From: Thermoleophilia bacterium
GTDB lineage: Bacteria > Actinomycetota > Thermoleophilia > RBG-16-64-13
Direction: 5' to 3'
DNA length: 13,074 nucleotides
Assembly (NCBI GenBank): GCA_016929985.1
Contig: JAFGIH010000286.1
Span: 1-13,074 of the forward strand
Made by a program: the position numbers and the translations under genes. Positions 1 to 7,825 of this stretch are shown piece after piece (within the stretch, counting starts at the first letter, position 1; each line of letters opens with the position of its first letter). The notes beneath the pieces were generated by a model. That model searched no databases, was not told the origin of the DNA, and was given only the letters and a program-made list of their open reading frames with translations.

Positions 1-870
1 CGGCCGCGGCACGCGCACGCCGGCCACCACGTCTTCGCCCTGGGCGTTCATGAGGAACTCGCCATAGAAGAAGTTCTCGCCGGTGGACGGATCCCGGGTG
101 AAGGCCACGCCGGTGCCGGAGGTCTCACCCTTGTTGCCGAACACCATACTCTGCAGGTTCACCGCGGTGCCCAGATCATCGGGGATACCCTGGGTGCGGC
201 GGTACACCTTGGCGCGGTGGTTGTCCCAGCTCTTGAACACGGCGATGATGGCCATGTGGAGCTGCTTGAGAGTGTCGGTGGGGAACTGCTCGCCGGCCTT
301 CTCGCCCAGGATCTTCTTCAGCCTGACGGTCAGGTCGCGCAGGTCGTCGGCGGTGAGATCGGTGTCGAGCTTGGCGCCCACCTCAGCCTTCTTGGTGGTG
401 AGAGCGTCCTCGAAGGCTTGGGAGTCGACCCCCATGACCACGTCGCCGAACATGCTGATGAAACGGCGGTAGGAGTCGTAGACGAAACGCGGGTTGCCGG
501 TGGCCTGCACCATGCCTTCCACCGTCTCGTCGTTCAGGCCCAGGTTGAGGACCGTATCCATCATGCCCGGCATGGAGAACACAGCGCCCGAGCGCACGGA
601 GAGCAGAAGGGGGTTCTTGGGATCGCCCAAGGTCTTGCCGGTCAGCTGCTCAAGGGCGTGTAGGTGCTCCTCGATCTCCTCCTTGAGCCCAGCCGGATAC
701 TCCCCATGGGTGGAATAGTAGACACAGCCCGCGGTGGTCACGGTGAAACCGGGGGGCACGGGTATCCCCAGCCCGGTCATCTCCGCCAGATTGGCCCCTT
801 TGCCCCCCAAAAGAGGCTTCATGGAGGCGTTGCCCTCGGAGAAATCGTAGACGTACTTGGTGGGGCTCAT
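1..870 (-). CDS. ppdK: pyruvate phosphate dikinase, N-terminal part (cut by left window edge)
   Basis: The 290 residues present are the ATP-binding N-terminal part of pyruvate, phosphate dikinase, the cytosolic enzyme that interconverts pyruvate + ATP + Pi and phosphoenolpyruvate + AMP + PPi. Recognisable family stretches are [10 protein letters not shown] (22-31, with the ATP-binding Lys24), PPGFTVTT (39-46), SVRSGA followed by [15 protein letters not shown] (91-113), and [14 protein letters not shown] (134-147). The family is normally about 880-900 residues, so the swivelling phosphohistidine domain and the PEP/pyruvate-binding barrel lie beyond the left edge. The ATG at 868-870 is chosen because AAGGGAG (880-886) sits 9 nt upstream and the protein begins as known homologues do. 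It is divergent from the radical SAM gene. In many anaerobes and other bacteria ppdK lies next to glyS; here the radical SAM gene separates them. PEP synthase is excluded by the PPDK-type N terminus. No frameshift is seen in the part present. Confidence 0.96.
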   Translation of the reverse strand, partial: MSPTKYVYDFSEGNASMKPLLGGKGANLAEMTGLGIPVPPGFTVTTAGCVYYSTHGEYPAGLKEEIEEHLHALEQLTGKTLGDPKNPLLLSVRSGAVFSMPGMMDTVLNLGLNDETVEGMVQATGNPRFVYDSYRRFISMFGDVVMGVDSQAFEDALTTKKAEVGAKLDTDLTADDLRDLTVRLKKILGEKAGEQFPTDTLKQLHMAIIAVFKSWDNHRAKVYRRTQGIPDDLGTAVNLQSMVFGNKGETSGTGVAFTRDPSTGENFFYGEFLMNAQGEDVVAGVRVPRP

Positions 871-879
871 CTGACCTTA

Positions 880-886
880 CTCCCTT
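880..886 (-). promoter_or_regulatory. ribosome binding site of ppdK
   Basis: AAGGGAG on the minus strand, 9 nt before the ATG at 870. It fixes the start of the dikinase. Confidence 0.75.
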
Positions 887-934
887 CGAGATCACGCGGC
901 GGTGCCGCGACTGCGACCATCCGCAAACCCGGTA

Positions 935-963
935 ATTCTAACCAAGCGGACGGCTGTTGGGAA
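935..963 (-). promoter_or_regulatory. candidate sigma-70 promoter for ppdK
   Basis: On the minus strand TAGAAT (935-940) resembles a -10 box. TTCCCA (958-963), four of six matches to TTGACA, lies 17 nt upstream of it. Transcription would start near 928, giving a leader of about 58 nt before the ATG at 870. The spacing is ideal but the -35 match is weak, so this is an inference from sequence only. Confidence 0.4.
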
Positions 964-1009
964 GCACCCTCCCGGCCGGGGGCGCTCCTGCCCCGGGAAC
1001 CGACTGGTG

Positions 1010-1018
1010 TGCTATGGT
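1010..1018 (+). promoter_or_regulatory. candidate extended -10 promoter for the radical SAM gene
   Basis: TGCTATGGT has the form TGn + TATGGT, an extended -10 element. No convincing -35 box is visible 16-18 nt upstream, where the sequence is a C/G run. The start of transcription would be near 1025, about 34 nt before the ATG at 1059. The GC palindrome at 971-980 lies just upstream. Confidence 0.4.
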
Positions 1019-1046
1019 ATTTAGGTCTCAGAGTACCCTCGAGAAG

Positions 1047-1053
1047 AAAGGAG
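1047..1053 (+). promoter_or_regulatory. ribosome binding site of the radical SAM gene
   Basis: AAAGGAG, 5 nt before the ATG at 1059. It decides the start: an open frame runs further upstream to 957, but that extension would cross the candidate promoter and has no comparable site. Confidence 0.8.
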
Positions 1054-1058
1054 TCAGC

Positions 1059-2540
1059 ATGCCCGAGCGCGCATTGGCTCAAGCTCGGGAGCGACGCGAC
1101 TTCGAACGGACCGCCTCCATCATCTCGGCGGCCCTGACCGTAGTCGGCAGTTCGGATCTGGCCATGAAAGGCCTCAACGCAGCCGTGAAACGCACGGCCA
1201 AATCGGCACAGCAGAATCTCATCGCCGAATGGCTCAAAGACTACACGGCGCCAGGCACACCCGGCAACACGTTCTTTAAGAACATCCGTCATCTTCATCC
1301 TAATGTACGTAAGCGCTTCGTTGCCGGGATGATCGCCAACTTCTTCATGCGGGATCCAGAACTGACAAAAGCTCTCAAAGAAGAGTACGGCGTCTATTCA
1401 CCTACAGCCATCCTCATCAGCCCGACCATGCGCTGCAACCTCCGCTGTGTGGGTTGCTTCGCAGCGATGTACGACAACGAGGAAGACCTCACCGAAGAAG
1501 AGGTCGACGGCATCATCACCCAAGGCGAGGAGATCGGTTCCCGCGTGTGGGTCATGCTGGGCGGCGAGCCGTTCATCTGGAGGCCCCTGCTCGACATCGC
1601 CGAGCGCCATCCGGAATCGGTCTTCATGGTGTTCACCAACGGCACTCTGATCAACGACCGCGTCGCAGATCGCATCATCGAGGTGGGCAACGTCTGCCCG
1701 GTGATCAGCATCGAAGGCGGCAAGGCCTCCACCGACGCCCGCCGTGGCGAGGGCACGTACGACCGCATCATGGCGGCGTTCGACCGTTTGCGCGAACGGG
1801 GCGCCATGGCCGCCTTCTCCTGCACGGCGACCAGCCAGAACGTCGAGGACATCACCTCGGACGAGTTCGCCCAGCTCATGGTAGATAAGGGCGCCTTCTA
1901 CGGCTGGTACTTCTTGTACATGCCGATCGGACGCGACCCTGACCTGAGCCTCATGCCCACCCCCGAGCAGCGCGTCCAGCTACGCACGGGAGTCATCAAG
2001 ATCCGCGCGAACTACCCGTTGCTGGTGGCCGACTTCTGGGGTGACGGCACGCTTACCGGCGGATGCCTCTCCGGCGGACGCAAGTACCTACACATCAACA
2101 ACAAGGGCGACGTAGAACCGTGCATCTTCGCCCATTTCGCGGTGGACAACATCAAAGAAAAGTCTCTCATCGACTGCCTGGCTTCCGACTTCTTCAAGGA
2201 TCTCCGCGGGATGGCTCCCTACGGCAAGAACGTGTTGCGGCCCTGCCCCATCATCGACCATCCCACCGTGTTGAAGACGGCGGTCGAGCGGAACGGTGCG
2301 TACCCCACGCACGAGGGCGCAGAGTCATTGTTCGCTGAGCTGCATCCTGGGCTTCTGAAGTACGCGGCCCATGTTCAGGAGGTCGTCGACCCGGTGTGGG
2401 AGAAGGACGTTCCTTGGGCCCAGACCTGGCTCGCGAGCGATCCTGACTACCAGCGGCGGCTGAGCCGCGGCGCCGATGCCGACGAACTCGCCGACGAGGC
2501 GGGGGCGGAGACTACCGAAGAGGTGGCTTCCCGCAACTGA
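1059..2540 (+). CDS. radical SAM protein with SPASM-like C-terminal region, function unknown
   Basis: A 493-residue radical SAM enzyme. The [4Fe-4S]/SAM motif CxxxCxxC is at Cys126, Cys130, Cys133 (CNLRCVGC), followed by the SAM-contacting GGE at 168-170. A second cysteine-rich part includes GGCLSGGRKYLHI (334-346), GDVEPC (350-355, Cys355) and RPCPII (394-399, Cys396). Spaced Cys336, Cys355, Cys373 and Cys396 are candidate ligands for an auxiliary cluster of SPASM/twitch type. An N-terminal region of about 110 residues, with a mildly hydrophobic stretch at 20-37 but no signal peptide, precedes the core, and the tail (about 465-493) is acidic. I do not recognise the exact subfamily. SPASM enzymes modify peptides, mature other enzymes, or act on small molecules; some radical SAM enzymes build membrane lipids, and none of these roles can be chosen from sequence alone. 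No short precursor-peptide gene adjoins it. It stands alone on the plus strand, convergent with glyQS and divergent from ppdK. Confidence 0.88.
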   Translation: MPERALAQARERRDFERTASIISAALTVVGSSDLAMKGLNAAVKRTAKSAQQNLIAEWLKDYTAPGTPGNTFFKNIRHLHPNVRKRFVAGMIANFFMRDPELTKALKEEYGVYSPTAILISPTMRCNLRCVGCFAAMYDNEEDLTEEEVDGIITQGEEIGSRVWVMLGGEPFIWRPLLDIAERHPESVFMVFTNGTLINDRVADRIIEVGNVCPVISIEGGKASTDARRGEGTYDRIMAAFDRLRERGAMAAFSCTATSQNVEDITSDEFAQLMVDKGAFYGWYFLYMPIGRDPDLSLMPTPEQRVQLRTGVIKIRANYPLLVADFWGDGTLTGGCLSGGRKYLHINNKGDVEPCIFAHFAVDNIKEKSLIDCLASDFFKDLRGMAPYGKNVLRPCPIIDHPTVLKTAVERNGAYPTHEGAESLFAELHPGLLKYAAHVQEVVDPVWEKDVPWAQTWLASDPDYQRRLSRGADADELADEAGAETTEEVASRN

Positions 2541-2562
2541 GAAGGTCTTCGGACACGCTGCG

Positions 2563-2581
2563 CGGCTGCGTGACGCAGCCG
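2563..2581. terminator. GC-rich hairpin after the radical SAM gene
   Basis: CGGCTGCG (2563-2570) pairs with CGCAGCCG (2574-2581) around a TGA loop: an 8-bp perfect stem 22 nt past the radical SAM stop. No T-run follows, so it may be an accessory terminator or a 3'-end stabiliser and not a complete intrinsic terminator. Confidence 0.4.
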
Positions 2582-2597
2582 GCTTGAGAAGCTAGAG

Positions 2598-2624
2598 AAG
2601 GGGGCGCCGCGAGGCGCCCCCTTT
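2598..2624. terminator. probable bidirectional terminator between convergent genes
   Basis: GGGGGCGCC (2600-2608) and GGCGCCCCC (2613-2621) form a 9-bp perfect stem closed by a GCGA (GNRA) tetraloop; flanking AA/TT extend it to 11 bp. It lies 57 nt after the radical SAM stop and about 30 nt after the glyQS stop, so it can serve both strands. The T-tracts are short (TTTC on plus, TTCTCT on minus), as is common in high-GC genomes. Confidence 0.75.
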
Positions 2625-2652
2625 CATGTCCAAGTACGTTCGCCGACCGGTC

Positions 2653-5600
2653 TCAGCCCTGCACCAGCTCCAGCCAGGCGACGCTGCGCACAGTAGCCGC
2701 GATGGCGGCCAACTGGCGCAGCCGATTGAGCCGTACCGCTTCGTCCTCGGCCATCACCAGCACCGCGTCGAAGTAGGCATCGACGGCCGGCCGCAGCGCG
2801 GCGAGCGCGGCGAGCGCGTCACCGTACTCCTGGGCGGCGACTGCGGGAGCGACCTTGCCTGCCGTCTCCTGCCAAGCCTTGAACAGCGCGGACTCGGCGT
2901 CGACCTGGAACAACGCCGGCGCAACGCCGCTGTCGACCGCGTCCGGGGCGGCGGCCGCTTCGGCCGGAAGCTTCTTGGCCAGGTTGGAGGGCCGGGAGAA
3001 CACGGTCACTAGGTCTTCCCAGCCGGCGCCGGCGCGGAACTCGTGTAGCGCCAGGGCGCGTACCCGCAGGTCGAGGAAGTCGCGGGAGGTGGGCAAGACG
3101 GCATCCACCGTGTCGCGCGCCAGTCCCTCGTCGGCGAGGGTCTTGGCCAGGCGTTCGAGCACGAAGGCCGTGGCTTCAGGAATCACGCTCGCGCGCTCCA
3201 CCAGATCTGGGAACCGCTCGAGTTCGTCGTAGGCGCGGGCGAGCAACTTCTCCACGTCGTAGTGCAGCCCATGCTCCATGGCGATGGCCACCATGCCGGC
3301 CGCGGCCCGGCGCAGGCCATACGGGTCCTTGGAGCCCGAGGGGGGCTCCCCGCAGGCGAAAGCGGCCACTATGTTGTCCACCTTCTCCGCCGTCGCGAGA
3401 AACGCGCCCGGGACGGTCACCGGCACCACGCCGCCGGCTGCGTCGGGGAGGAACTGCTCCCGGATGGCTTGGGCCACCTCAGGGTGATGCCCTTCCATGC
3501 GTGCGTACGTCTCGCCCATGACACCTTCCAGATCGGCGAACTCGCGCACCATGATCGACACCTGGTCGGCCTTGGAAAGCCGGGCGGCTTCGAGCGCACG
3601 TTCCCGCGACTCCGCGGGAGCGCCCGCCACCTCTGTCAGGTACGCGGTGAGGGCGACCAGACGGTCGGTCTTGTCTTTCATGCTGCCAGCCTTGACATGG
3701 AACACGATCTTGCCCAGTTGAGACGCCATGGCCTCCAGACCGGTAGCCTTGTCCTTCTCGAAGGAGAACTCCGCGTCCTCGATGCGACCCTCCAGCACCC
3801 GTTCGTTGCCGGCTGTGATCTCATCGAGATACGCGGGGTCGCCGTTGGATACATAGAGAAAACGCTCGGAGAGGGTGCCATTTCTGTCCACCAGCGGGAA
3901 ATACCGCTGATGCGACTGCATGGCTGTTTCCAGGACCTCGGCGGGGAGCTCCAAATGCTGGGCCCCGAACCGTCCCTCGGCCACGGTGGGGTTCTCCACC
4001 AGGAAGAGGATCTCTTCCATCTTGCCGTTCGGATCGATGACCTCCAGACCGTGGCCGGCCGCCCGGCGTCTGAGCTCGGCCCACATCATCTGCTCGCGCT
4101 CGCGGTGGTCGACCATGACGGCCACCGACCGCATGGCATCCAGATAATCGGCGGGCCGCGCGATGTCCACCGGTCCGCCCAGCCAACGGTGCCCCATGCT
4201 CGTCCGTCCGGAGTCCAACCCGGCATACGAGAAGGGGATCACCGTCTCGCCCCACAGGGAGACCAGCCAGCGGATGGGGCGGGAGAAGCGCACGTCGCGG
4301 TATCCCCAGCGCATGTTCTTGGGGAAGTACATGTCACGCACGATCTTGAGGCAGATGTCGGGGAGCAGCCCGGCGGTCGGCCGGCTCTCGCTCTGAGTCA
4401 CGTAGTAGACGAAGCAGCGACCGCCCTCCTCGCGCGTCACCAGGTCGGCCGGCGTGACGCCCTTGGCCCGGGCGAAGCCCTCGCAGGCCTTGGTGGGCTT
4501 GCCCTCGGCGTCGAAAGCGGCCTCGATGGCCGGCCCACGCTGCACATTCTCGCGTGGCGCCTGTTCGCCGGGCACGTTCTTGATCATGACGGCGATGCGT
4601 CGGGGCGACACCATCACATCGACGTCCTCGGCCTTGACCTCCACACCTTCGGCGGCGAAGAGGCCCGCGACCCGGTCGGGCAGCAGGTCGATGGCCGCGC
4701 GACAGGCCGACGCCGGCATCTCTTCCACCCCGATCTCGAGAAGGAAGTCGCGACTCCCACGATCACCTGCAGCCAGCCAGGCCAGGGTGTCGGTCGCGGC
4801 GGCCAGAGCGGACGCGCCGGGCGCCGAAGTGGCGCTGTCCGCGACCGCCGCCTGCACTCCGCCGCCGTCCTCCCCTGCCTCCAGCTGGGCCGCATACATC
4901 TCGGCCACTCTGCGGGCTATGTTGCGCACCCGGGCTATGTAGCCGGTGCGCTCGGTCACGCTGATGGCGCCACGGGCATCCAGCAGGTTGAACATGTGCG
5001 AAGTCTTCAGCACGAAGTCGTACGCCGGCCGGGTCAGCCCCCGCTCCAGACAGCTCTCGCACTCGCGCTCGTAGTCGACGAACGACCTCTGCAACAGGCC
5101 GATGTCCGCCAGCTCGAAGTTGTAGACCGACCACTGCGCCTCGTTGGTGCGGTACACGTCGCCGTAGGTGACGCCCGGCACCCATTCCAGATCGAAGGCG
5201 CTGTCGATACCCTGCAGGTACATGGCCAGCCGCTCGGTGCCATAGGTCAGTTCCACACTGGGAGGATCGAGGTCGATGCCGCCCACCTGCTGGAAGTAGG
5301 TGAACTGAGTGCACTCCATTCCGTCGATCCACACCTCCCAGCCCAGGCCCCAGGCGCCCAACGTAGGCGACTCCCAGTCGTCCTCCACGAACCGCACGTC
5401 GTGCTTGGAGAGATCGATGCCCAGGTGCTCGAGGGAGGCGAGATAGAGGTCCTGGATGTCGTCCGGGCACGGCTTGAGGATCACCTGGTACTGATAGTAG
5501 TGGCCCAGCCGGTAGGGGTTCTCGCCGTAGCGGCCGTCGGTGGGACGGATGGAGGGTTCTACGTACGCCACCTTCCAGGGATCGGGACCGAGCACTTTGA

Positions 5601-5733
5601 GGAAGGTGGCCGGGTTGAAGGTCCCCGCCCCGACCTCGGTGTGATGCGGCTGCCAGATGATGCAGCCCTTCTTGGCCCAATAGTCCTGCAGGCCCAGGAG
5701 CACGTCCTGGAATGTCGGTCTGTTCGCTTTCAT
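2653..5733 (-). CDS. glyQS: glycyl-tRNA synthetase, fused alpha and beta subunits
   Basis: A 1026-residue cytosolic enzyme that charges tRNA-Gly with glycine. Residues 1-285 are the complete alpha (GlyQ) catalytic part: [13 protein letters not shown] near the start, then [21 protein letters not shown] (115-135, in pieces) and [11 protein letters not shown] (142-152). A low-complexity Ala/Gly-rich linker covers about 286-327. The beta (GlyS) part starts at [13 protein letters not shown] (328-340) and runs through the family signatures [12 protein letters not shown] and EGVMGETYA to a C-terminal DALR-like anticodon-binding region, so nothing essential is missing. Separate subunits are the rule; one-chain GlyQS is known from chlamydiae and some other groups, while well-studied actinobacteria use the unrelated alpha2 enzyme. 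The ATG lies 1 nt after the pknB stop (TAA-A-ATG) with no clear Shine-Dalgarno site, which suggests translational coupling. No T-box leader can exist at this junction. Confidence 0.97.
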   Translation of the reverse strand: MKANRPTFQDVLLGLQDYWAKKGCIIWQPHHTEVGAGTFNPATFLKVLGPDPWKVAYVEPSIRPTDGRYGENPYRLGHYYQYQVILKPCPDDIQDLYLASLEHLGIDLSKHDVRFVEDDWESPTLGAWGLGWEVWIDGMECTQFTYFQQVGGIDLDPPSVELTYGTERLAMYLQGIDSAFDLEWVPGVTYGDVYRTNEAQWSVYNFELADIGLLQRSFVDYERECESCLERGLTRPAYDFVLKTSHMFNLLDARGAISVTERTGYIARVRNIARRVAEMYAAQLEAGEDGGGVQAAVADSATSAPGASALAAATDTLAWLAAGDRGSRDFLLEIGVEEMPASACRAAIDLLPDRVAGLFAAEGVEVKAEDVDVMVSPRRIAVMIKNVPGEQAPRENVQRGPAIEAAFDAEGKPTKACEGFARAKGVTPADLVTREEGGRCFVYYVTQSESRPTAGLLPDICLKIVRDMYFPKNMRWGYRDVRFSRPIRWLVSLWGETVIPFSYAGLDSGRTSMGHRWLGGPVDIARPADYLDAMRSVAVMVDHREREQMMWAELRRRAAGHGLEVIDPNGKMEEILFLVENPTVAEGRFGAQHLELPAEVLETAMQSHQRYFPLVDRNGTLSERFLYVSNGDPAYLDEITAGNERVLEGRIEDAEFSFEKDKATGLEAMASQLGKIVFHVKAGSMKDKTDRLVALTAYLTEVAGAPAESRERALEAARLSKADQVSIMVREFADLEGVMGETYARMEGHHPEVAQAIREQFLPDAAGGVVPVTVPGAFLATAEKVDNIVAAFACGEPPSGSKDPYGLRRAAAGMVAIAMEHGLHYDVEKLLARAYDELERFPDLVERASVIPEATAFVLERLAKTLADEGLARDTVDAVLPTSRDFLDLRVRALALHEFRAGAGWEDLVTVFSRPSNLAKKLPAEAAAAPDAVDSGVAPALFQVDAESALFKAWQETAGKVAPAVAAQEYGDALAALAALRPAVDAYFDAVLVMAEDEAVRLNRLRQLAAIAATVRSVAWLELVQG

Positions 5734-5734
5734 T

Positions 5735-7735
5735 TTAGAAGTCCGTTGTGAAGGTGGTTTCTGTTGACGGCGTGATGATCATGGTCGTCGTGGTGGTCGG
5801 CGGCTCGGTGGTGGTAGGCGGCTCGGTGGTAGTGGTGGTCGTGGGGACTACGGCGACGAGGAGTTCGATGTAGCTGCCCTTCTCTACCAACTCGCCCGCC
5901 GGAGGATCTTGCTGAATGACCACTCCCGGCGCGAAGTCGGGGGTCTCCCACGGAGTGATCCTGTGGTTCAATCCGTACGTGGCGAGCTTGGCCAGAGCCT
6001 GGGCCTGAGTCAGACCGGCAAGAGATGGGACCTTCACCGTGGTCTCCTCGGGGGCGTTGCTCACGTAGATGGTCACCGCGGATTGGTGCTCCACCTTCTC
6101 GCCCTCCTTCGGGTTCTGGTCGACCACCTGGCCACCGGGCTCGGTCGACTGGATGGGTTGCGGATCGGCCACCAAACCCATGCTGGTGAGAAGAGCCTCG
6201 GCGACGGCCTGGGTCTTGCCGATGAGCAGGGGCACAGCAACGGTGTCGCTGGCTACGGCGATGACGATGGTCACAGTCTGTCCGGCCTCCAGGAACTCAC
6301 CGGCCGCCGGATTTTGGCGTATGACAGTGCCCGGCATCTTGTCGTCGTTGGCCTCTTCTTTGATATCGACCTCCAACTTGAGGTTGCCCAGCTCGTTGGC
6401 CGCTTTGATCCCGTCTTTGCCGACCAGATCGGGCACCTGGACCTTGCCCCTGCCCGAAGAGATGTAGACCTTGACGACCTCCCCCTTGGCCAGCTTGTTG
6501 CCCTCTTCGGGATCTTGCCGCGATACCTTGCCTGCCGCCACTTCAGCATCGGGCTGGGTGCCCTCGTTCTGGAACTTGAGATTGGCGTTCTCAATCGCGT
6601 CCTTGGCCTGCTGCTCCGTAAGGCCTACGACCCCGGGCACCACCATCAACTCCTGCTCCGCATTGCCCCAGTTGGAGAAGATCGCGTATGCGGCGCCCGC
6701 CAGAGCGAGGATGAGGACGATCACCAAGATCCACGGCCACACGTTCGACTTGCGAGGCTCGTCATAGTAGGGCTGCGGCACCACCGGCTCGCGATCGACA
6801 TCGCGGCGGCGGATCTGGGTAGCCTGCATCCCGGCGGCCGAGGCGGCGGACGCAGCCTCAGCGGGACTCATGACGCGGGTGCTCTCCTCGACGAAGGCGG
6901 CGGGCACAGCGACGGGTTCGCCATCCTGGACCCTCTGTAGATCCTCGTGCATAGCCTGCGCAGTAAGGTATCGCTCGATAGGGTGTTTGCCGAGGGCTCG
7001 CAAAATGACCGCTTCGAGGTTCTCGGGAACGTCGGGGACGATGCTGCGCGGCGGTGCCGGCTGCTGGCTCACGTGCTGCATGGCGATGCTCACCGGATTG
7101 TCGCCGCTGAAGGGCAGCTTGCCGGTGACCATCTCGTACATGACCACGCCCAGCGAGTATAGGTCGGAGGCGGCCTCCACCGGCTGGCCCTTCGCCTGCT
7201 CGGGGGAGAGGTAATGGGCCGTCCCCAGGATGGATCCTGCCTCGGTCATGGTGGAGGCGCTGCCGGCCCGGGCGATGCCGAAGTCGGTCACTTTCACCCG
7301 GCCGTCGTTGTCGACGATCATGTTCTGCGGCTTGATGTCGCGGTGGATGACGTCCCGTCTGTGAGCGAACCGCAAAGCCTCCACTATCTGCGTGGAGATA
7401 GACAGCACCAGATCGGGCGCCAGCGGCGCGTACCGCACGATGATCTCTTTGAGGGACCTGCCCTCGAGGTACTCCATGGCTATGTAGTAGGTGCCTTCCG
7501 CCTCGCCCCGGTCGTAGATCTGCACGATGTTGGGGTGATTGAGGCTGGCGGCGCTGCTCGCCTCGCGGCGGAAGCGCTCCACGAACTGCTCGTCGTTGGC
7601 GTAGCGCCCCGAGAGCACCTTCAAGGCGACCTGGCGGCCCAGTAGACGGTCGTTCGCCAGGTAGACGTCGGCCATGCCGCCGCTACCCAACTTGCGGATG
7701 ACCTCATAGCGATCGTCGAATACTCTGCCTATCAA
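5735..7735 (-). CDS. pknB: PASTA-domain Ser/Thr protein kinase, PknB-like
   Basis: A 666-residue one-pass membrane receptor kinase. The cytoplasmic kinase domain (about 10-270) has the glycine loop GSGGMADV (17-24), catalytic Lys39, C-helix Glu58, HRD (131-133) with Asp133, Asn138, DFG (151-153), activation-loop Thr162 and Thr164, and SPE (177-179), so it should be active. A juxtamembrane linker leads to a transmembrane helix at about 332-354. Outside are four PASTA repeats (about 362-427, 430-494, 495-560, 566-630), which in the family bind muropeptides or lipid II, then a Thr/Pro-rich tail (631-666). The start is TTG, with AAGGA about 10 nt upstream; no ATG or GTG lies near. A 90-nt gap separates it from pbpA, so an internal promoter is possible although none is clear. 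Four PASTA repeats match mycobacterial PknB; no PknA partner is present. Confidence 0.96.
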   Translation of the reverse strand: MIGRVFDDRYEVIRKLGSGGMADVYLANDRLLGRQVALKVLSGRYANDEQFVERFRREASSAASLNHPNIVQIYDRGEAEGTYYIAMEYLEGRSLKEIIVRYAPLAPDLVLSISTQIVEALRFAHRRDVIHRDIKPQNMIVDNDGRVKVTDFGIARAGSASTMTEAGSILGTAHYLSPEQAKGQPVEAASDLYSLGVVMYEMVTGKLPFSGDNPVSIAMQHVSQQPAPPRSIVPDVPENLEAVILRALGKHPIERYLTAQAMHEDLQRVQDGEPVAVPAAFVEESTRVMSPAEAASAASAAGMQATQIRRRDVDREPVVPQPYYDEPRKSNVWPWILVIVLILALAGAAYAIFSNWGNAEQELMVVPGVVGLTEQQAKDAIENANLKFQNEGTQPDAEVAAGKVSRQDPEEGNKLAKGEVVKVYISSGRGKVQVPDLVGKDGIKAANELGNLKLEVDIKEEANDDKMPGTVIRQNPAAGEFLEAGQTVTIVIAVASDTVAVPLLIGKTQAVAEALLTSMGLVADPQPIQSTEPGGQVVDQNPKEGEKVEHQSAVTIYVSNAPEETTVKVPSLAGLTQAQALAKLATYGLNHRITPWETPDFAPGVVIQQDPPAGELVEKGSYIELLVAVVPTTTTTTEPPTTTEPPTTTTTMIITPSTETTFTTDF
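5799..5830. repeat. short tandem repeat coding Thr-Glu-Pro-Pro tail of PknB
   Basis: GGCGGCTCGGTGGT occurs at 5799-5812 and again at 5817-5830, a period of 18 nt. On the minus strand it encodes TTEPPT-type units. It is an in-frame repeat that could expand or contract without breaking the gene. Confidence 0.7.
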
Positions 7736-7825
7736 GGTTCTACCGTCCTTGGCCGCTCTCGTGCACTTCTGGTCAACTCGTCAGACGTGTCGCGCAATAC
7801 TACCCTACCTAGAAGGCTGGGAGCC

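Noticed and set aside
957..1058. Upstream extension of the radical SAM gene
   Set aside because: The frame is open to 957 but crosses the candidate -10 element, codes Gly/Pro/Ala-rich sequence unlike the protein, and the strong AAAGGAG site serves the ATG at 1059.
2790..2820. Tandem GGCGAGCGC units
   Set aside because: In-frame Ala/Leu-rich coding sequence in the glyQS C-terminal region; two or so copies are ordinary for GC-rich codons.
3262..5751. 829-codon open frame on the plus strand
   Set aside because: It lies entirely opposite glyQS, whose protein matches its family throughout. Long antisense frames are expected in high-GC genes; the product is rich in His, Gly, Val and Leu with no domain, and there is no ribosome site.
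5734..5800. T-box or other glycine-sensing leader before glyQS
   Set aside because: glyQS starts 1 nt after pknB, and the upstream sequence is coding for the Thr-rich tail; there is no room for a leader.
5909..6940. 343-codon plus-strand frame opposite pknB
   Set aside because: Shadow of the kinase/PASTA gene; composition is that of a reverse-complemented coding frame and no motif is present.
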